Shown: in pieces, positions 1-9,505 of the stretch
Numbering within the stretch: the first letter of the stretch is position 1
How the letters are laid out: each line of letters opens with the position of its first letter
Assembly: GCF_900119735.1 (NCBI RefSeq)
Contig: NZ_FPJW01000006.1
Location: forward strand, 155,151 to 219,150
Direction: 5' to 3'
From: Marinospirillum alkaliphilum DSM 21637
Lineage (GTDB): Bacteria; Pseudomonadota; Gammaproteobacteria; Pseudomonadales; Halomonadaceae
Length of the DNA: 64,000 nucleotides
The notes under the pieces: generated by a model
The model's input: the letters and a program-made list of their open reading frames with translations, nothing else
What the model was told of the DNA's origin: nothing
Database searches by the model: none
Translations under genes and position numbers: made by a program

Positions 1-78
1 GGCCATGAGTTTTTCGTGTTCAAGGCTCATCAGGGCATGCTTTCAAATGATGGATTATGCCTCTTATTCTACGTGGAC

Positions 79-1095
79 TCAGTCACCAGAACAAACCTCT
101 GGCACCGAGGATGCCGTTACTGTGCCGGAAAACAATCGGCGTGCCACTTCAACACGCAGCTGAAAAGGCTCCTCCGGTCCACGCACACCCTCGCAGTGCC
201 GATTGATCTTGAGCAGTCGCGGTTTCAGGCCGGTGCCATTGGCCATCTGAATGGCCAGGCCAGGACGGGCATTCAACTCCAGCAACAGTGGACCATGTTC
301 AGCATCTACCACCAGATCAGCGCCCAGATAGCCTAAGCGCGTCATGTCATAGCAGCGAGATGCCAATTCCAACAGGTATTGCCAGTTGCTGATGCGCAGT
401 TGTGACAGGGGTTTGCCGGTGTCTGGGTGTAAATGCACCGGACGATCGTGTTGAACAGCCTGCAAGGCACAACCACTGCCCAGATCAATACCCACCCCTA
501 ACGCCCCCTGATGCAGATTGGCCTTGCCATCCGAGGCGTGAGTGGAAAGGCGCATCATGGCCATCACCGGATAACCGCGATAAACAATCACCCGGATATC
601 CGGCACGCCTTCAAAGGTAAAGTCTTCAAAGGCCTGGTGGCTGCGAATCAGTGTTTCAATAATGGCCACATCCGGGTGGCCGCCGAGGCTGTAAAGACCG
701 GAAATCAGGTTCGACAGATGGTGTTCAATTTGTTGCCGGGAGACCCATTCACCAGAGGCTTTTAAATAGCGATCTCCGCTGCGATGCTGGATCACCAGGA
801 TGCCCTTGCCACCACTCCCCTTGGCCGGTTTGATGGCAAAACCACCCTGCTGCGGCAAAAAGCGTTCAAAGTGGGCAATTTCTGCCTGCTGACGTATCAC
901 ACCCAGAAGTGCCGGCGTGGCCAACTGGTAGTCCTGAGCCAGCAATTTGGTCTGCAGCTTGTCATCCACCAACGGAAAGCGTGAACGAGGATTCAGGGCG
1001 CTGATACAAGCCCTGTTGCGCTCATTCAGCCCCAACACCCCCGCTGCCTTCAGTTCAGCCGGTGTGGCAAAGTTACGTCTCAGCCAGCCAAGCAT
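79..1095 (-). CDS. ATP-grasp alpha-L-glutamate ligase-like protein (RimK-related)
   Basis: A 338-residue protein of the RimK-related ATP-grasp group, which forms amide bonds between an amino acid and a carboxylate using ATP. Visible ATP-grasp features are the nucleotide-binding stretch GGFAIKPAKGSGGKG in the first half, the metal/ADP segment PDIRVIVYRGYPVMAMMRLS in the middle and the terminal LLLELNARPGLAIQMAN motif. The ATG at 1095 is chosen because AAGGAG lies just upstream and the 36 residues before it are not family-like. Only 4 bases separate it from the stop of the transglutaminase-like gene, so the two are probably co-translated. The substrate is unknown. The protease-transglutaminase-ligase trio suggests a peptide or envelope amide-modifying system. 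Confidence 0.88.
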   Translation of the reverse strand: MLGWLRRNFATPAELKAAGVLGLNERNRACISALNPRSRFPLVDDKLQTKLLAQDYQLATPALLGVIRQQAEIAHFERFLPQQGGFAIKPAKGSGGKGILVIQHRSGDRYLKASGEWVSRQQIEHHLSNLISGLYSLGGHPDVAIIETLIRSHQAFEDFTFEGVPDIRVIVYRGYPVMAMMRLSTHASDGKANLHQGALGVGIDLGSGCALQAVQHDRPVHLHPDTGKPLSQLRISNWQYLLELASRCYDMTRLGYLGADLVVDAEHGPLLLELNARPGLAIQMANGTGLKPRLLKINRHCEGVRGPEEPFQLRVEVARRLFSGTVTASSVPEVCSGD

Positions 1096-1099
1096 CCGG

Positions 1100-2653
1100 C
1101 TACTCCTTACCCGGCTGGGAAACAGTGCCTGACCGGGAAGCTGTTTGCACCAGTGGGCTGAAACGCCAGAGCTCCAGCAGGCGATAACCGGTGTAACTGC
1201 CAAACAACAGGATCAACGCCAGCACAACCAGCTGCAGGCCAGGAAAGTTGAACATCCAGTAGCGTATCAATGCCAGATCCATCACCACAAAGGCGGCAGT
1301 TGCAGTAATCAGGCTGCCCATCCCCTGCATCATGACTTCTTTCGGGCCTTCTTCTTCCCACAGAATCGACATGCGCTCAATGGTCCAGGCCAGAATGATC
1401 ATCGGGAACAGGGTGACCTGCATGCCGGTGGTAATACCGGCATGGAAGGACACCACCGCCATCAGGGCGATCAGACCGATGACACAGACAATCACCGCCG
1501 CAACACGAGCAACCAGCAGCAAGTTCAGGTGTGCCAGTAACTGGCGTAATACCAGCCCGGTGCCGACCAGCAGTAAAAAAGTGATCAGGCCAGGCAACAG
1601 GGACATTTCCAGAAAGGCCAGGGCTATCAGCACTGGCATGAAGGTACCGGAGGTTTTTAAACCAACCAGTACCCTGAGAATGACCACCACCAGTGCTCCC
1701 AGTGGCAACAGCAACAGGGTCTTGAAAATGGCCTGTTCGGAGATCGGCAGACTGTGAATCGACAGGTTCAGCAATGCATCACGCATCACCATGGCATGAA
1801 TGCTGCCACTGGCCGGTTCACGAGTGGACAGCATTGAAAAGGTTACCCGGGATTCCCTCGCTCCTTCCACTTCCAGTATCGGGCCTGCAGCCAGTTGCCA
1901 CAGCAGGTAGTCATTTCGGGTATCCAGGCTGCTGGAGTCTGCCGCAAGCGGATCAAAAATCTGCCAACGCTGGCCATTAAAAACCTGTACCAGTGGTTGC
2001 AGGGTCTGGCGACGGCGAGCGTCTTCCAGTTTCAGGCCATACAACACCCGAGCCGGTACACGGGCTTCATTCAGCAGGCGCACCATGGCTTCTGCCGCTG
2101 TCATTTCATTCAGCAACAACCCGGCATTCTGGTTGGTGCTGTCACTCAGTCGCTGGCTGATGGCCCGTGCCAGGCTGAAAGCATCTGCCGATTCCTGCCA
2201 TGAACGGCGCAGAATCTGCGCAGCAGCGGTTTCCAGTGAGGGAGACCAGGTGACTTGCAGCAAGGTGGGTGGGTGGTCAACGGCTGGGATATGGCGGTCA
2301 GGGTCGACCCGAAACTGGGTGCGGTAGTACAGCCACTGCGTGCCCTGAGCGCTGCGAATGGTCCATTCCACCCGGCGCTGGTCGCCTTCCATGAAGCTGA
2401 TGCCAAATCCGGGGGATGCGGTGTGCTCGGATTGCAGTAAAAAACCAGGTTGGCTCTGAGGCAAGGCCAGTACGACCCGAACCGGATCACCCTGCGCTTC
2501 CATTTCAACACGTGCTTCGATATCCCAGAAGGTTTGCTGGCTGCCAGGCAGCAGCGGCACTTGATGCACCAGATGTCGCCAGCCGGTATGGAGACTGCCA
2601 AGAATCACCAGAGTGATTGCAGTCCAGAAGAGGGTTGAACGACGCAGGTTCAT
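1100..2653 (-). CDS. Membrane protein with transglutaminase-like and 7TM domains
   Basis: A 517-residue membrane protein. An N-terminal hydrophobic anchor is followed by an extracytoplasmic transglutaminase-like region (about residues 130-260, including LLLNEMTAAEAMVRLLNEARVPAR in pieces). The C-terminal half holds about seven hydrophobic helices (from roughly residue 310). The usual catalytic Cys of active transglutaminases is not evident: the corresponding segment reads MTAAEAMVRLL, which fits families annotated as inactive transglutaminases. The start overlaps the stop of the upstream lipoprotein gene in an ATGA (2650-2653), and the ATP-grasp ligase follows 4 bases downstream. The conserved trio implies that the protein presents or binds a peptide substrate at the membrane. 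That role is inferred. Confidence 0.8.
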   Translation of the reverse strand: MNLRRSTLFWTAITLVILGSLHTGWRHLVHQVPLLPGSQQTFWDIEARVEMEAQGDPVRVVLALPQSQPGFLLQSEHTASPGFGISFMEGDQRRVEWTIRSAQGTQWLYYRTQFRVDPDRHIPAVDHPPTLLQVTWSPSLETAAAQILRRSWQESADAFSLARAISQRLSDSTNQNAGLLLNEMTAAEAMVRLLNEARVPARVLYGLKLEDARRRQTLQPLVQVFNGQRWQIFDPLAADSSSLDTRNDYLLWQLAAGPILEVEGARESRVTFSMLSTREPASGSIHAMVMRDALLNLSIHSLPISEQAIFKTLLLLPLGALVVVILRVLVGLKTSGTFMPVLIALAFLEMSLLPGLITFLLLVGTGLVLRQLLAHLNLLLVARVAAVIVCVIGLIALMAVVSFHAGITTGMQVTLFPMIILAWTIERMSILWEEEGPKEVMMQGMGSLITATAAFVVMDLALIRYWMFNFPGLQLVVLALILLFGSYTGYRLLELWRFSPLVQTASRSGTVSQPGKE

Positions 2654-3537
2654 GGTGTTTCAACCTCACCTGACGCCGACGTTTCAGCTTCACCGGGTTG
2701 TTGCAGCTCAGGTTTACCCTGCACATAAGTACGTGCCACATCAATCACCGCAATATCCATCATGAATCGGCGGCCCAGCAACACCGGGTAGGTCATGTCA
2801 CCACGATCACTGAGCGTGAACTCAACTTCCTGAACCAACGGGCCCAGTTGCATCGGTAGACTGATGACCGGGCGAGATTCAGAACCGCTGGCCTGCAGAA
2901 TTCTGACATTGCGAACCAACGGGGCTTCAATTTCAGCCTTTTGCGGTTCTCTATTGCTGTTTTCAGGTTGATAGTGGGTTTCAAAACGGACCCAACTGCG
3001 GCCATCGCGCTCAAACTCACGCAGGTTCACCGCATGCAAGGAGGATGTGTTGGCACCTGAATCCACCCTTGCCGGAAGTACCAGCTGCTGAGCGGGTAAT
3101 GCAACCCACTCATAACGCCCCAGCAGCAGTTTGCCATCATCCTGTACCACTTCAGTCACGCGACTATTGCTGAAACCGGGTTCCGGGCGCCCTCTGCCGG
3201 GTAATTCACGACCCAACTCTTCAATCTGGAAGGTGTGCTGGCGTTGAAAGCGCTGGTTCTCTTCTCGCAGGTTATCAAGCTGTATCTGAACGGCTTGCAG
3301 TTGTTGCTGCAGCTCCGTCAGTCCAGCCACCTGACTGCCCTGAAACGCATTGAGCTGGCTACCTAATTGCTGACGGGTCAGTTGATGCTGCTGCTCCTGG
3401 CGCTGTTCAAGCAAGGAGTGATGAGTTGATGGTTGTCCTAACTGCTGGCATCCACTTAAAAACAACAGCAAAAAGCCTGAAATGGATAACCGCAAGAGTT
3501 TCGGTTGGCTGTGCCTGTTCTGAAGGTACTGAAACAT
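2650..3537 (-). CDS. Lipoprotein with RimB/Zn-protease-type retropepsin-like domain
   Basis: A 295-residue predicted lipoprotein. The N-terminal hydrophobic stretch ends in a lipobox-like LSGC near residue 30. A Gln-rich coiled-coil-like region follows to about residue 110, then a C-terminal domain of the family annotated as ATP-dependent zinc protease. That domain has a retropepsin-like fold, and the motif DSGANTSSLHA near residue 158 carries the likely catalytic Asp. It is the first gene of the operon and overlaps the transglutaminase-like gene by 4 bases. The family usually co-occurs with RimK-like ligases, so it may hydrolyse amide bonds that the neighbouring ligase makes. The fold is clear, the substrate is not. 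Confidence 0.82.
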   Translation of the reverse strand: MFQYLQNRHSQPKLLRLSISGFLLLFLSGCQQLGQPSTHHSLLEQRQEQQHQLTRQQLGSQLNAFQGSQVAGLTELQQQLQAVQIQLDNLREENQRFQRQHTFQIEELGRELPGRGRPEPGFSNSRVTEVVQDDGKLLLGRYEWVALPAQQLVLPARVDSGANTSSLHAVNLREFERDGRSWVRFETHYQPENSNREPQKAEIEAPLVRNVRILQASGSESRPVISLPMQLGPLVQEVEFTLSDRGDMTYPVLLGRRFMMDIAVIDVARTYVQGKPELQQPGEAETSASGEVETP

Positions 3538-3624
3538 GCCTGTGCCTTGTTTGAGTTTTTATGATCAGGCCGCATGATAAGTCATCAGTGCTCTCAACTG
3601 GCATGTCTTTTCACTGCGACAGGC

Positions 3625-3659
3625 AAAAAACCACTGATTGCCATCACGTTAATGAGTGG
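3625..3659 (-). terminator. Probable rho-independent terminator after the DUF599 gene
   Basis: Read on the minus strand, CCACTCATT and AATCAGTGG form a nine-pair stem with one mismatch and an 11-base loop, followed directly by six T residues. It lies just after the stop of the DUF599 gene at 3697. Confidence 0.5.
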
Positions 3660-3696
3660 CTTCTTTGTCACTGGTGTTGGCAGACTGAGTTGGATA

Positions 3697-4506
3697 TTAC
3701 CGGGTGCGAGGCTCCTGATCTTCGCGCGCAGCAGGCAGTTGCTCCACAGGATGTACATCATCGTCCTGCAAAATGCCACGAAAATTCACTTTCAGGTCGC
3801 GTCCAGCCGTTAAAGCTTTTAGTGTTTTTGAATGAAATTCACGGCGATAAAGCACTCCAACCACCGCCAGGGTAGATACCATGAAAATCAGTGGATGCAA
3901 AAACCACCCCAGCAATGCCAGACCAAAATAATAAGCCCGCAGGCCATAGTTGAACTGGTTGGCAGCCAGATCAATGACATTGGCCGCCTGAATCGCAAAA
4001 GCCTTGCGAATCCCCGGTGTAATGCCCTTTTCATTGGGTAACGGCGCACTGCCAATCAGAATGGCGCAGAAGTTGTACTGACGCATCGACCAGGTAAAAG
4101 TGAAAAAAGCATAGATAAAAATGGCTACCAGCAGCAGTAACTTCAGCTCAAGCCCGAGACGATTGGTGGTGCTGCTGGCAAAAGGCAGGTCTGTAATCAC
4201 TGCCAGTGCTCGATCCATGGCACCCAGCAGACCAAACATGGCTGCAAGGATCAGCAGTGTGCTGGAAGCAAAAAAGGCGCCATTACGCTCCAGGTGAGTC
4301 ATGATGGTGGCATCGGCAATGCGGGCCTCCCTGTCCAGCAGACGTTTCATCCAGTCATAACGGTAACCATGCATGACACCGGCCAGACAGCGGCGATTGC
4401 GCTGACGGCGACGGCTGTATTCGTAATACCAGCCCCAGCAAAGCACAAACAAGCCAAAGGCAGCCCAGTCCAGCCAGCTGAATGCTTCATAAAGGGTTTC
4501 GGACAC
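3697..4506 (-). CDS. DUF599 family membrane protein
   Basis: A 269-residue integral membrane protein of the DUF599 family, function unknown. Hydrophobic segments are visible near residues 15-27, 73-95, 120-140 and 185-215, with a basic RRRQRNRR patch after the first. The start is GTG at 4506, supported by AAGGAG 8-9 bases upstream. The gene is divergent from the TetR-type regulator starting at 4667. The palindrome between them (4575-4590) makes it a plausible regulatory target, which is inference. Confidence 0.8.
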   Translation of the reverse strand: MSETLYEAFSWLDWAAFGLFVLCWGWYYEYSRRRQRNRRCLAGVMHGYRYDWMKRLLDREARIADATIMTHLERNGAFFASSTLLILAAMFGLLGAMDRALAVITDLPFASSTTNRLGLELKLLLLVAIFIYAFFTFTWSMRQYNFCAILIGSAPLPNEKGITPGIRKAFAIQAANVIDLAANQFNYGLRAYYFGLALLGWFLHPLIFMVSTLAVVGVLYRREFHSKTLKALTAGRDLKVNFRGILQDDDVHPVEQLPAAREDQEPRTR

Positions 4507-4574
4507 CGGTTAACTCCTTGGTTATCTCTCAGAGGACATGCTGCCGTCGCAAGACTGGTATTTTAGACCAAACG

Positions 4575-4590
4575 ACCGACTCAGGTCGGT
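4575..4590. promoter_or_regulatory. Candidate TetR-family operator palindrome
   Basis: ACCGAC and GTCGGT form a perfect 6-base inverted repeat around TCAG. It lies in the divergent region between the DUF599 gene (start 4506) and the TetR-family gene (start near 4667), which is where an autoregulatory TetR operator is expected. Binding is not shown. Confidence 0.45.
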
Positions 4591-4666
4591 GCAGATCAAT
4601 GCAGCAGGGTTCAGTAATTTGTTACACTTTGCTGATGTTCAATTCCAATCAAAGCGGTATTACTCA

Positions 4667-5296
4667 GTGAAAAGCGATTCTTCCCTTGCTGTCTCTGCAT
4701 CCTGTCAGGATAAACGACAGCAGATTATCCTGGCTGCCTCGGAAGCCTTTCTGCAGAAGGGCTACCAGAATTCAAGCATGGAAGCCATTGCCGCCCAGGC
4801 CGGTGTAGCCAAACAAACGCTTTATAACCACTTTGGTAACAAGGATGCGTTGTTTTTTGCGGTGGTGAATCAGATGTGTGCAGTGGAAGATGACCACCTG
4901 CGTTCCAATGAAATCACCAGCAAGAATGTTGAGGCCGTTTTGCAGCAGTATGCCCGGCGTAAACTGGCGGATCTGACTTCGGCGGAAAACACCGCCATGT
5001 TCCGCATGATGGTGTCTGAAGCGATACGTTTTCCCAATCTTGGGCAGTTCTTTTTTCAAGCCGGGATGGAAAAAGACCGGCAGCTATTGGTTGATTTTCT
5101 AACTCGTCAACACGAAGCAGGCAACCTGCAGGTGGATGATCCAGAGCAGGCTGCCCTTTTCTTTCAAGGGGCACTGAACGCTTATTTCCGCCCCAAATTC
5201 ATTATGACGGGGGAAGCTCCCAGTGAAGCGGCGATCCAGCAGCACATCGACTACTGTATCGCCAAGTTCCTGCAGTTATACCGGCTCACCCCATAG
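4667..5296 (+). CDS. TetR/AcrR family transcriptional regulator
   Basis: A one-component repressor of about 209 residues. The N-terminal TetR helix-turn-helix is clear: [18 protein letters not shown], then [19 protein letters not shown] at roughly residues 15-60. The rest is an all-helical ligand-binding domain. The GTG at 4667 is preferred because the upstream 43 codons of the open frame are not family-like. The last 21 bases overlap the 3' end of convergent rimO. The likely targets are itself and the divergent DUF599 gene. The ligand is unknown. Confidence 0.88.
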   Translation: MKSDSSLAVSASCQDKRQQIILAASEAFLQKGYQNSSMEAIAAQAGVAKQTLYNHFGNKDALFFAVVNQMCAVEDDHLRSNEITSKNVEAVLQQYARRKLADLTSAENTAMFRMMVSEAIRFPNLGQFFFQAGMEKDRQLLVDFLTRQHEAGNLQVDDPEQAALFFQGALNAYFRPKFIMTGEAPSEAAIQQHIDYCIAKFLQLYRLTP

Positions 5297-6628
5297 GTCG
5301 TGCTCATCTGCATCGGTAACCCGAACCTGCAAGCGCTGACCCGGTTGCAGGTGGGTTGCATTGAGCAGGAAGATCTGTCCATCAATCTCGGGAGCATCAG
5401 CCATGGTACGCGCTGCTGCACCGTCATCCCCTACCTCATCAACCAGCACTTCCAGGGTTTTGCCAATTTTCTGCTGCAGCTTACGAGCACTGATTTCAGC
5501 CTGTTTTTCCATAAAACGAGCCAGGCGCTCTTCTTTCACTTCTTCCGGCACCGCACCGGGCAGGGCATTGGCACTGGCGCCATCTACTGGTGAATAGGTG
5601 AAACAGCCAACCCGATCCAGTTGCGCTTCATCCAGGAAGTCCAGCAGGTATTCAAACTGAGCTTCAGTTTCACCGGGGAAACCAACAATGAAAGTGGAGC
5701 GCAGGGTGATGTCCGGGCAGACATCCCGCCAGCCGCGAATTCGCTCCAGTGTTTTTTCACTGGCCGCCGGACGCTTCATGGCGCGCAGCACATCCGGGTG
5801 AGCATGCTGAAAAGGAATGTCCAGATACGGCAGGATCAGGCCTTCTGCCATCAATGGGGTGATGTCATCCACGTGAGGATAGGGATAAACATAATGCAGA
5901 CGCACCCAGCTACCCATCTGCCCCAACTCCTGGCACAGCTCCTTCATGCGGGTTTTCACCGGACGCCCCTGCCAGAAACCGGTGCGGTACTTCAGATCCA
6001 GTCCGTAAGCACTGGTGTCCTGAGAAACCACCAGCAGCTCCTGCACGCCGGCATTCACCAGGCGCTCAGCCTCACTCAGCACCTCACCGATGGGACGGGA
6101 TACCAGGTCACCACGCAGTGATGGAATGATGCAGAAACTGCAGCGATGGTTGCAGCCTTCGGAAATTTTCAGATACGCGTAATGGCGCGGGGTCAGCTTG
6201 ATGCCCTGCGGTGGCAGCAGGTCCACAAAGGGATCGTGGTTTTTGGGTGGCGGCAAATACTGGTGCACCGCACCAACCACCTGCTCATACTGCTGGGGAC
6301 CAGTTACGGCCAACACCTGCGGATGTAATTCACGGATATGCTGCTCATCCACCCCCATACAACCGGTGACAATCACCCGGCCATTTTCATGAATGGCTTC
6401 ACCGATGGCTTCCAGCGACTCGGCTTTGGCGGCATCAATAAAGCCGCAGGTATTCACCACCACCAGATCAGCATCTTCATAACTGGGCACCAGCTCGTAA
6501 CCTTCGCCACGCAACTGGGTTAGAATTCGCTCGGAATCCACCAGTGCTTTCGGACAGCCAAGGCTGACAAATCCGACGCGAGGTGAAGTGCTGTTGAGAG
6601 TGATGGTGTGGCTGGAAGGACTGGGCAT
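5276..6628 (-). CDS. rimO: Ribosomal protein S12 methylthiotransferase RimO
   Basis: RimO adds a methylthio group to the conserved Asp of ribosomal protein S12 using radical S-adenosylmethionine chemistry and two 4Fe-4S clusters. The 450-residue length is normal. The N-terminal UPF0004 domain starts at [16 protein letters not shown] and carries cluster cysteines in GCPK, NTCGF and TGCMG. The radical-SAM CxxxCxxC triad is CNHRCSFC near residue 160. A C-terminal TRAM domain ends in DLWGEPV. The motif [12 protein letters not shown] separates RimO from the tRNA enzyme MiaB. The gene converges on the TetR gene with a 21-base overlap. Confidence 0.97.
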   Translation of the reverse strand: MPSPSSHTITLNSTSPRVGFVSLGCPKALVDSERILTQLRGEGYELVPSYEDADLVVVNTCGFIDAAKAESLEAIGEAIHENGRVIVTGCMGVDEQHIRELHPQVLAVTGPQQYEQVVGAVHQYLPPPKNHDPFVDLLPPQGIKLTPRHYAYLKISEGCNHRCSFCIIPSLRGDLVSRPIGEVLSEAERLVNAGVQELLVVSQDTSAYGLDLKYRTGFWQGRPVKTRMKELCQELGQMGSWVRLHYVYPYPHVDDITPLMAEGLILPYLDIPFQHAHPDVLRAMKRPAASEKTLERIRGWRDVCPDITLRSTFIVGFPGETEAQFEYLLDFLDEAQLDRVGCFTYSPVDGASANALPGAVPEEVKEERLARFMEKQAEISARKLQQKIGKTLEVLVDEVGDDGAAARTMADAPEIDGQIFLLNATHLQPGQRLQVRVTDADEHDLWGEPV

Positions 6629-6698
6629 GAAAGATTACACTGTGCAGGTTGATCAAACCCGCTATTTTAGCGCCTGAACTTCGGAGACAACAGGCCGG

Positions 6699-7706
6699 AT
6701 GTCCAAAAAAAATCTGCTGATAACCGGTTTTCTGCTTGTTCTGCCAGTAGCAGCTGCACTGCTGTTCATTCATCAGCAAAATAAACATCACCTTGCAGAT
6801 AACGCCGCCCAGCCCATTCGCCTGGCATTGGTCTGGGTGGCCAATCCGCAGTTTGCCGGCTTTTATGCAGCCGATGCGTTAGGGCTCTATCAACGCGAAG
6901 GTCTTGATATTGAGTTTTTGCCTTATCACAGTGAACTTTCAGTGGTCGAACAACTGGAGGCTGGCCTGGCTGACTTTGGCATCGACTCTCCGGATCAGGT
7001 TATTTTAGGTAGTGGCGCAGGATCAGATCTGTTGGCGGTGGCTGCCATTTACCGTATCAATCCGCTGGCTTTTGCCAGTCATTCGGCCTTGAATATACGC
7101 CACCCCGTTGATTTTGCAGGGCTCAGGATTGGTGTATTACCTGATGGCACTCAAACCTTGATGCAGGCCATGCTTGCGCGTCACGGCATCATGCCAAATG
7201 CCTATCAGGCATTACCCATGGGGTATGATCTGCAAGGGTTTATCCAGGGTGATCTGGATGTTATTCCAGTTTATGTTCAAGATGAACCATTTAAGCTGCA
7301 GCGTCTGGATATACCATTTAACCTGTTGCGCCCACAGGATTTTGGCATCGATAGTTATGGTGACACACTCATCACCACTCGCCGCTTTGCTGAACAGCAC
7401 CCGGAAGTGACCCGGCGCTTTATTCGAGCCAGTTTGCAGGGTTGGCGTTATGTGCTGAAGCATCCGGAAAAGGCAAGGCAACTGATTGAAGCCAGAATGC
7501 ATGAAATTTATGTCGATGCCGACTATCAGCAACATTTGCTGGCCCACTCGGCACCCTTGATCAATACCGGGCTGGGGCCACTGGGCTGGATGGAAACTGG
7601 TCATTGGCAAGCGCTGCACGAACTCTTGTTACGCCATCAACTGATTCAGCAGGCAGTGGATGTTCGACAGCTGTTTACCAACAGTTTTCTGGATCTCGAC
7701 AATTGA
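6699..7706 (+). CDS. NMT1/THI5-like solute-binding protein
   Basis: A 335-residue periplasmic or membrane-tethered binding protein. An N-terminal hydrophobic signal or anchor (LLITGFLLVLPVAAALLFI) has no lipobox. An NMT1/THI5-type domain follows, starting at IRLALVWVANPQFAGFYAAD, a type used for pyrimidine precursors and similar small ligands. No permease or ATPase gene lies nearby. Instead the TGA stop overlaps the likely TTG start of a sensor kinase, so the protein may act as the ligand receptor for that kinase rather than as part of a transporter. The ligand is not predictable. Confidence 0.85.
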   Translation: MSKKNLLITGFLLVLPVAAALLFIHQQNKHHLADNAAQPIRLALVWVANPQFAGFYAADALGLYQREGLDIEFLPYHSELSVVEQLEAGLADFGIDSPDQVILGSGAGSDLLAVAAIYRINPLAFASHSALNIRHPVDFAGLRIGVLPDGTQTLMQAMLARHGIMPNAYQALPMGYDLQGFIQGDLDVIPVYVQDEPFKLQRLDIPFNLLRPQDFGIDSYGDTLITTRRFAEQHPEVTRRFIRASLQGWRYVLKHPEKARQLIEARMHEIYVDADYQQHLLAHSAPLINTGLGPLGWMETGHWQALHELLLRHQLIQQAVDVRQLFTNSFLDLDN

Positions 7707-9391
7707 ATCGTTATTACCACCTACCACCCAGTGTCAAACACCTGCTGATTGCAGCCTGGTTGACGGGTTTGTTAGCCATGCTGCTGCATCCGTTGCTGAC
7801 GAGCCGTCAACAGCAGGCTGAATTACTGGACGAACTGACACGTCTGGCGGAACAAAAGGAAATCCTGCTGGACCAGTGGATCACCGCCATGGAAGTTGAT
7901 CTGCTGCGACTGTCACGCTTTCCTATCCCTGGCCCCAGGTTGCAGGAAGGTTCCAGTTGGTTAAGACTTCACTTTGATGAGTTGACCGAAAGTTATCTGG
8001 CCCCCTTTGGTCACTTCCTGGAAGTGTTTGTTATGGATGAGCGCGGCCAGGTCATCCTTTCCACTGATCCTGATGCTCAGGGGCGTTACAAACACAGTCG
8101 ACGTTATTTTTTACAAGGCAGGCACACTGCTTATATACAACCGGCACACCACTCCATCAGCCTTGGCACGGTTGCCATTACCCTGGCTCGGCCACTGACA
8201 CTCATTGAGGTTCCTGGTCATCAAACCTACTGGGCCGGCGTATTGGCGGCACGTGCCGACTTAACACATCTGCAACAGTTGATGCAGACTGCAAATCAAC
8301 CTGCATCACAACTGCCTCGTACTTATTTAGTCAATCGTTACGGCTTTTTCATCACGCCACCAGAATCCTTTTCCGGCTCACTAGCCCCCTACCCTCGAAC
8401 CGCTGTATCTGAAGGCATTGAAGCCTGCCTTAAAGGGCAGCCGTTACAAGGCCGGTATTTGAATCATGATCAACAAGCGGTTATAGGCACAGGGCTCTGG
8501 CTGCCGCGCCATCAGCTTTGTTTAATGGCCGAGCAACCTGCTGCCGGGCTAGAATTCAGATCCCCCTTTTTATTGTGGCTGTTTGTATCGCTACTGGCTG
8601 CAACACTGCTGGTGCTGGCGGTCGGATGGTTATATCGCCCGGTCAGTAATGACACCGCTCATCATGAACCTGACTGCAGGCCAGCCGAACCTGATCGAAA
8701 TTTCTTGCGTCTTCTTGGACATGAAATACGCACCCCGTTGAATGGCATCATTGGCATGCTCTCCTTGTTGCAGGAAGGCCGCTTAACCGAAGAGCAGCGC
8801 CACCAGATACGTGTTGCAGATACCTCAGCGCAACAGCTGTATAACCTGATGACACAGATGATGGTAATGACCCAGGATGAAAAAGAAGATCATCAGTCGG
8901 TTGAAAAACACTGGATCAACCTGCAAGAGCGCCTGTCACTGCTCACTGAAAGTTATCATTGGAAAGCCCGCCAGAAAGGACTGTTTCTGCGTTTCCAGGC
9001 GGATGAAGCCAGTGATCAGCTGGTTTATCTGGCCGATACCCTGTTAATTCAACTGCTGGGGAATTTGCTTGAAAATGCATTCAAGTTCACCGAAAAAGGT
9101 GGTGTAACCCTGGAACTGCAGATCAGACAAGGGCAAGATCAACAACAGGACATCATCATTCGTGTCCGTGATACCGGGCAAGGTATTCCTCTACAGGAAC
9201 AACAGCGGATTTTCCAACCCTTCCATAAAATCATCTACCCCGGCCGCAAACCGGATGACAGTCTGGGTCTGGGGTTGGCGATCTGCCAGCGCCTGGCACG
9301 CCAACTGAAAGCAGCACTGGAACTGGAATCCAGCCCTGGCAAAGGCAGCTGTTTTACCATCCTGCTGAGCTGTCCTGGTCGAAAAGCCTGA
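7703..9391 (+). CDS. Membrane sensor histidine kinase
   Basis: A kinase of about 562 residues. A first transmembrane helix (HLLIAAWLTGLLAMLLHPLL) leads into a periplasmic dCache-like sensor with VFVMDERGQVILS. A second helix (LLWLFVSLLAATLLVLAVG) follows, then a HisKA dimerisation domain with the phospho-acceptor in LGHEIRTPLNGIIGML. The HATPase domain carries the N box ENAFKF, then DTGQGI and SLGLGLAICQRL. No receiver or HPt domain is attached. TTG at 7703 is preferred because it overlaps the upstream stop as TTGA; an ATG at 7604 inside the previous gene is the alternative. The next gene encodes a GacA/UvrY-type regulator, so pairing is possible but unproven. Confidence 0.87.
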   Translation: MNRYYHLPPSVKHLLIAAWLTGLLAMLLHPLLTSRQQQAELLDELTRLAEQKEILLDQWITAMEVDLLRLSRFPIPGPRLQEGSSWLRLHFDELTESYLAPFGHFLEVFVMDERGQVILSTDPDAQGRYKHSRRYFLQGRHTAYIQPAHHSISLGTVAITLARPLTLIEVPGHQTYWAGVLAARADLTHLQQLMQTANQPASQLPRTYLVNRYGFFITPPESFSGSLAPYPRTAVSEGIEACLKGQPLQGRYLNHDQQAVIGTGLWLPRHQLCLMAEQPAAGLEFRSPFLLWLFVSLLAATLLVLAVGWLYRPVSNDTAHHEPDCRPAEPDRNFLRLLGHEIRTPLNGIIGMLSLLQEGRLTEEQRHQIRVADTSAQQLYNLMTQMMVMTQDEKEDHQSVEKHWINLQERLSLLTESYHWKARQKGLFLRFQADEASDQLVYLADTLLIQLLGNLLENAFKFTEKGGVTLELQIRQGQDQQQDIIIRVRDTGQGIPLQEQQRIFQPFHKIIYPGRKPDDSLGLGLAICQRLARQLKAALELESSPGKGSCFTILLSCPGRKA

Positions 9392-9505
9392 TAAATGCCT
9401 GATAAGTCCCCTCCCCGCGCCCAAGGCATTTCTGTTATTCTGCTGCTTTAAGAACCATCGCTAGAGTAGAGGCCAGCTTCAGAAGCAGGTCGGAGGGTGA
9501 AGCAG

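Noticed and set aside
1..78. Small frame at the left window edge
   Set aside because: The plus-strand frame from 16 to 336 is mostly antisense to the ATP-grasp gene, and the first 78 bases show no recognisable feature.
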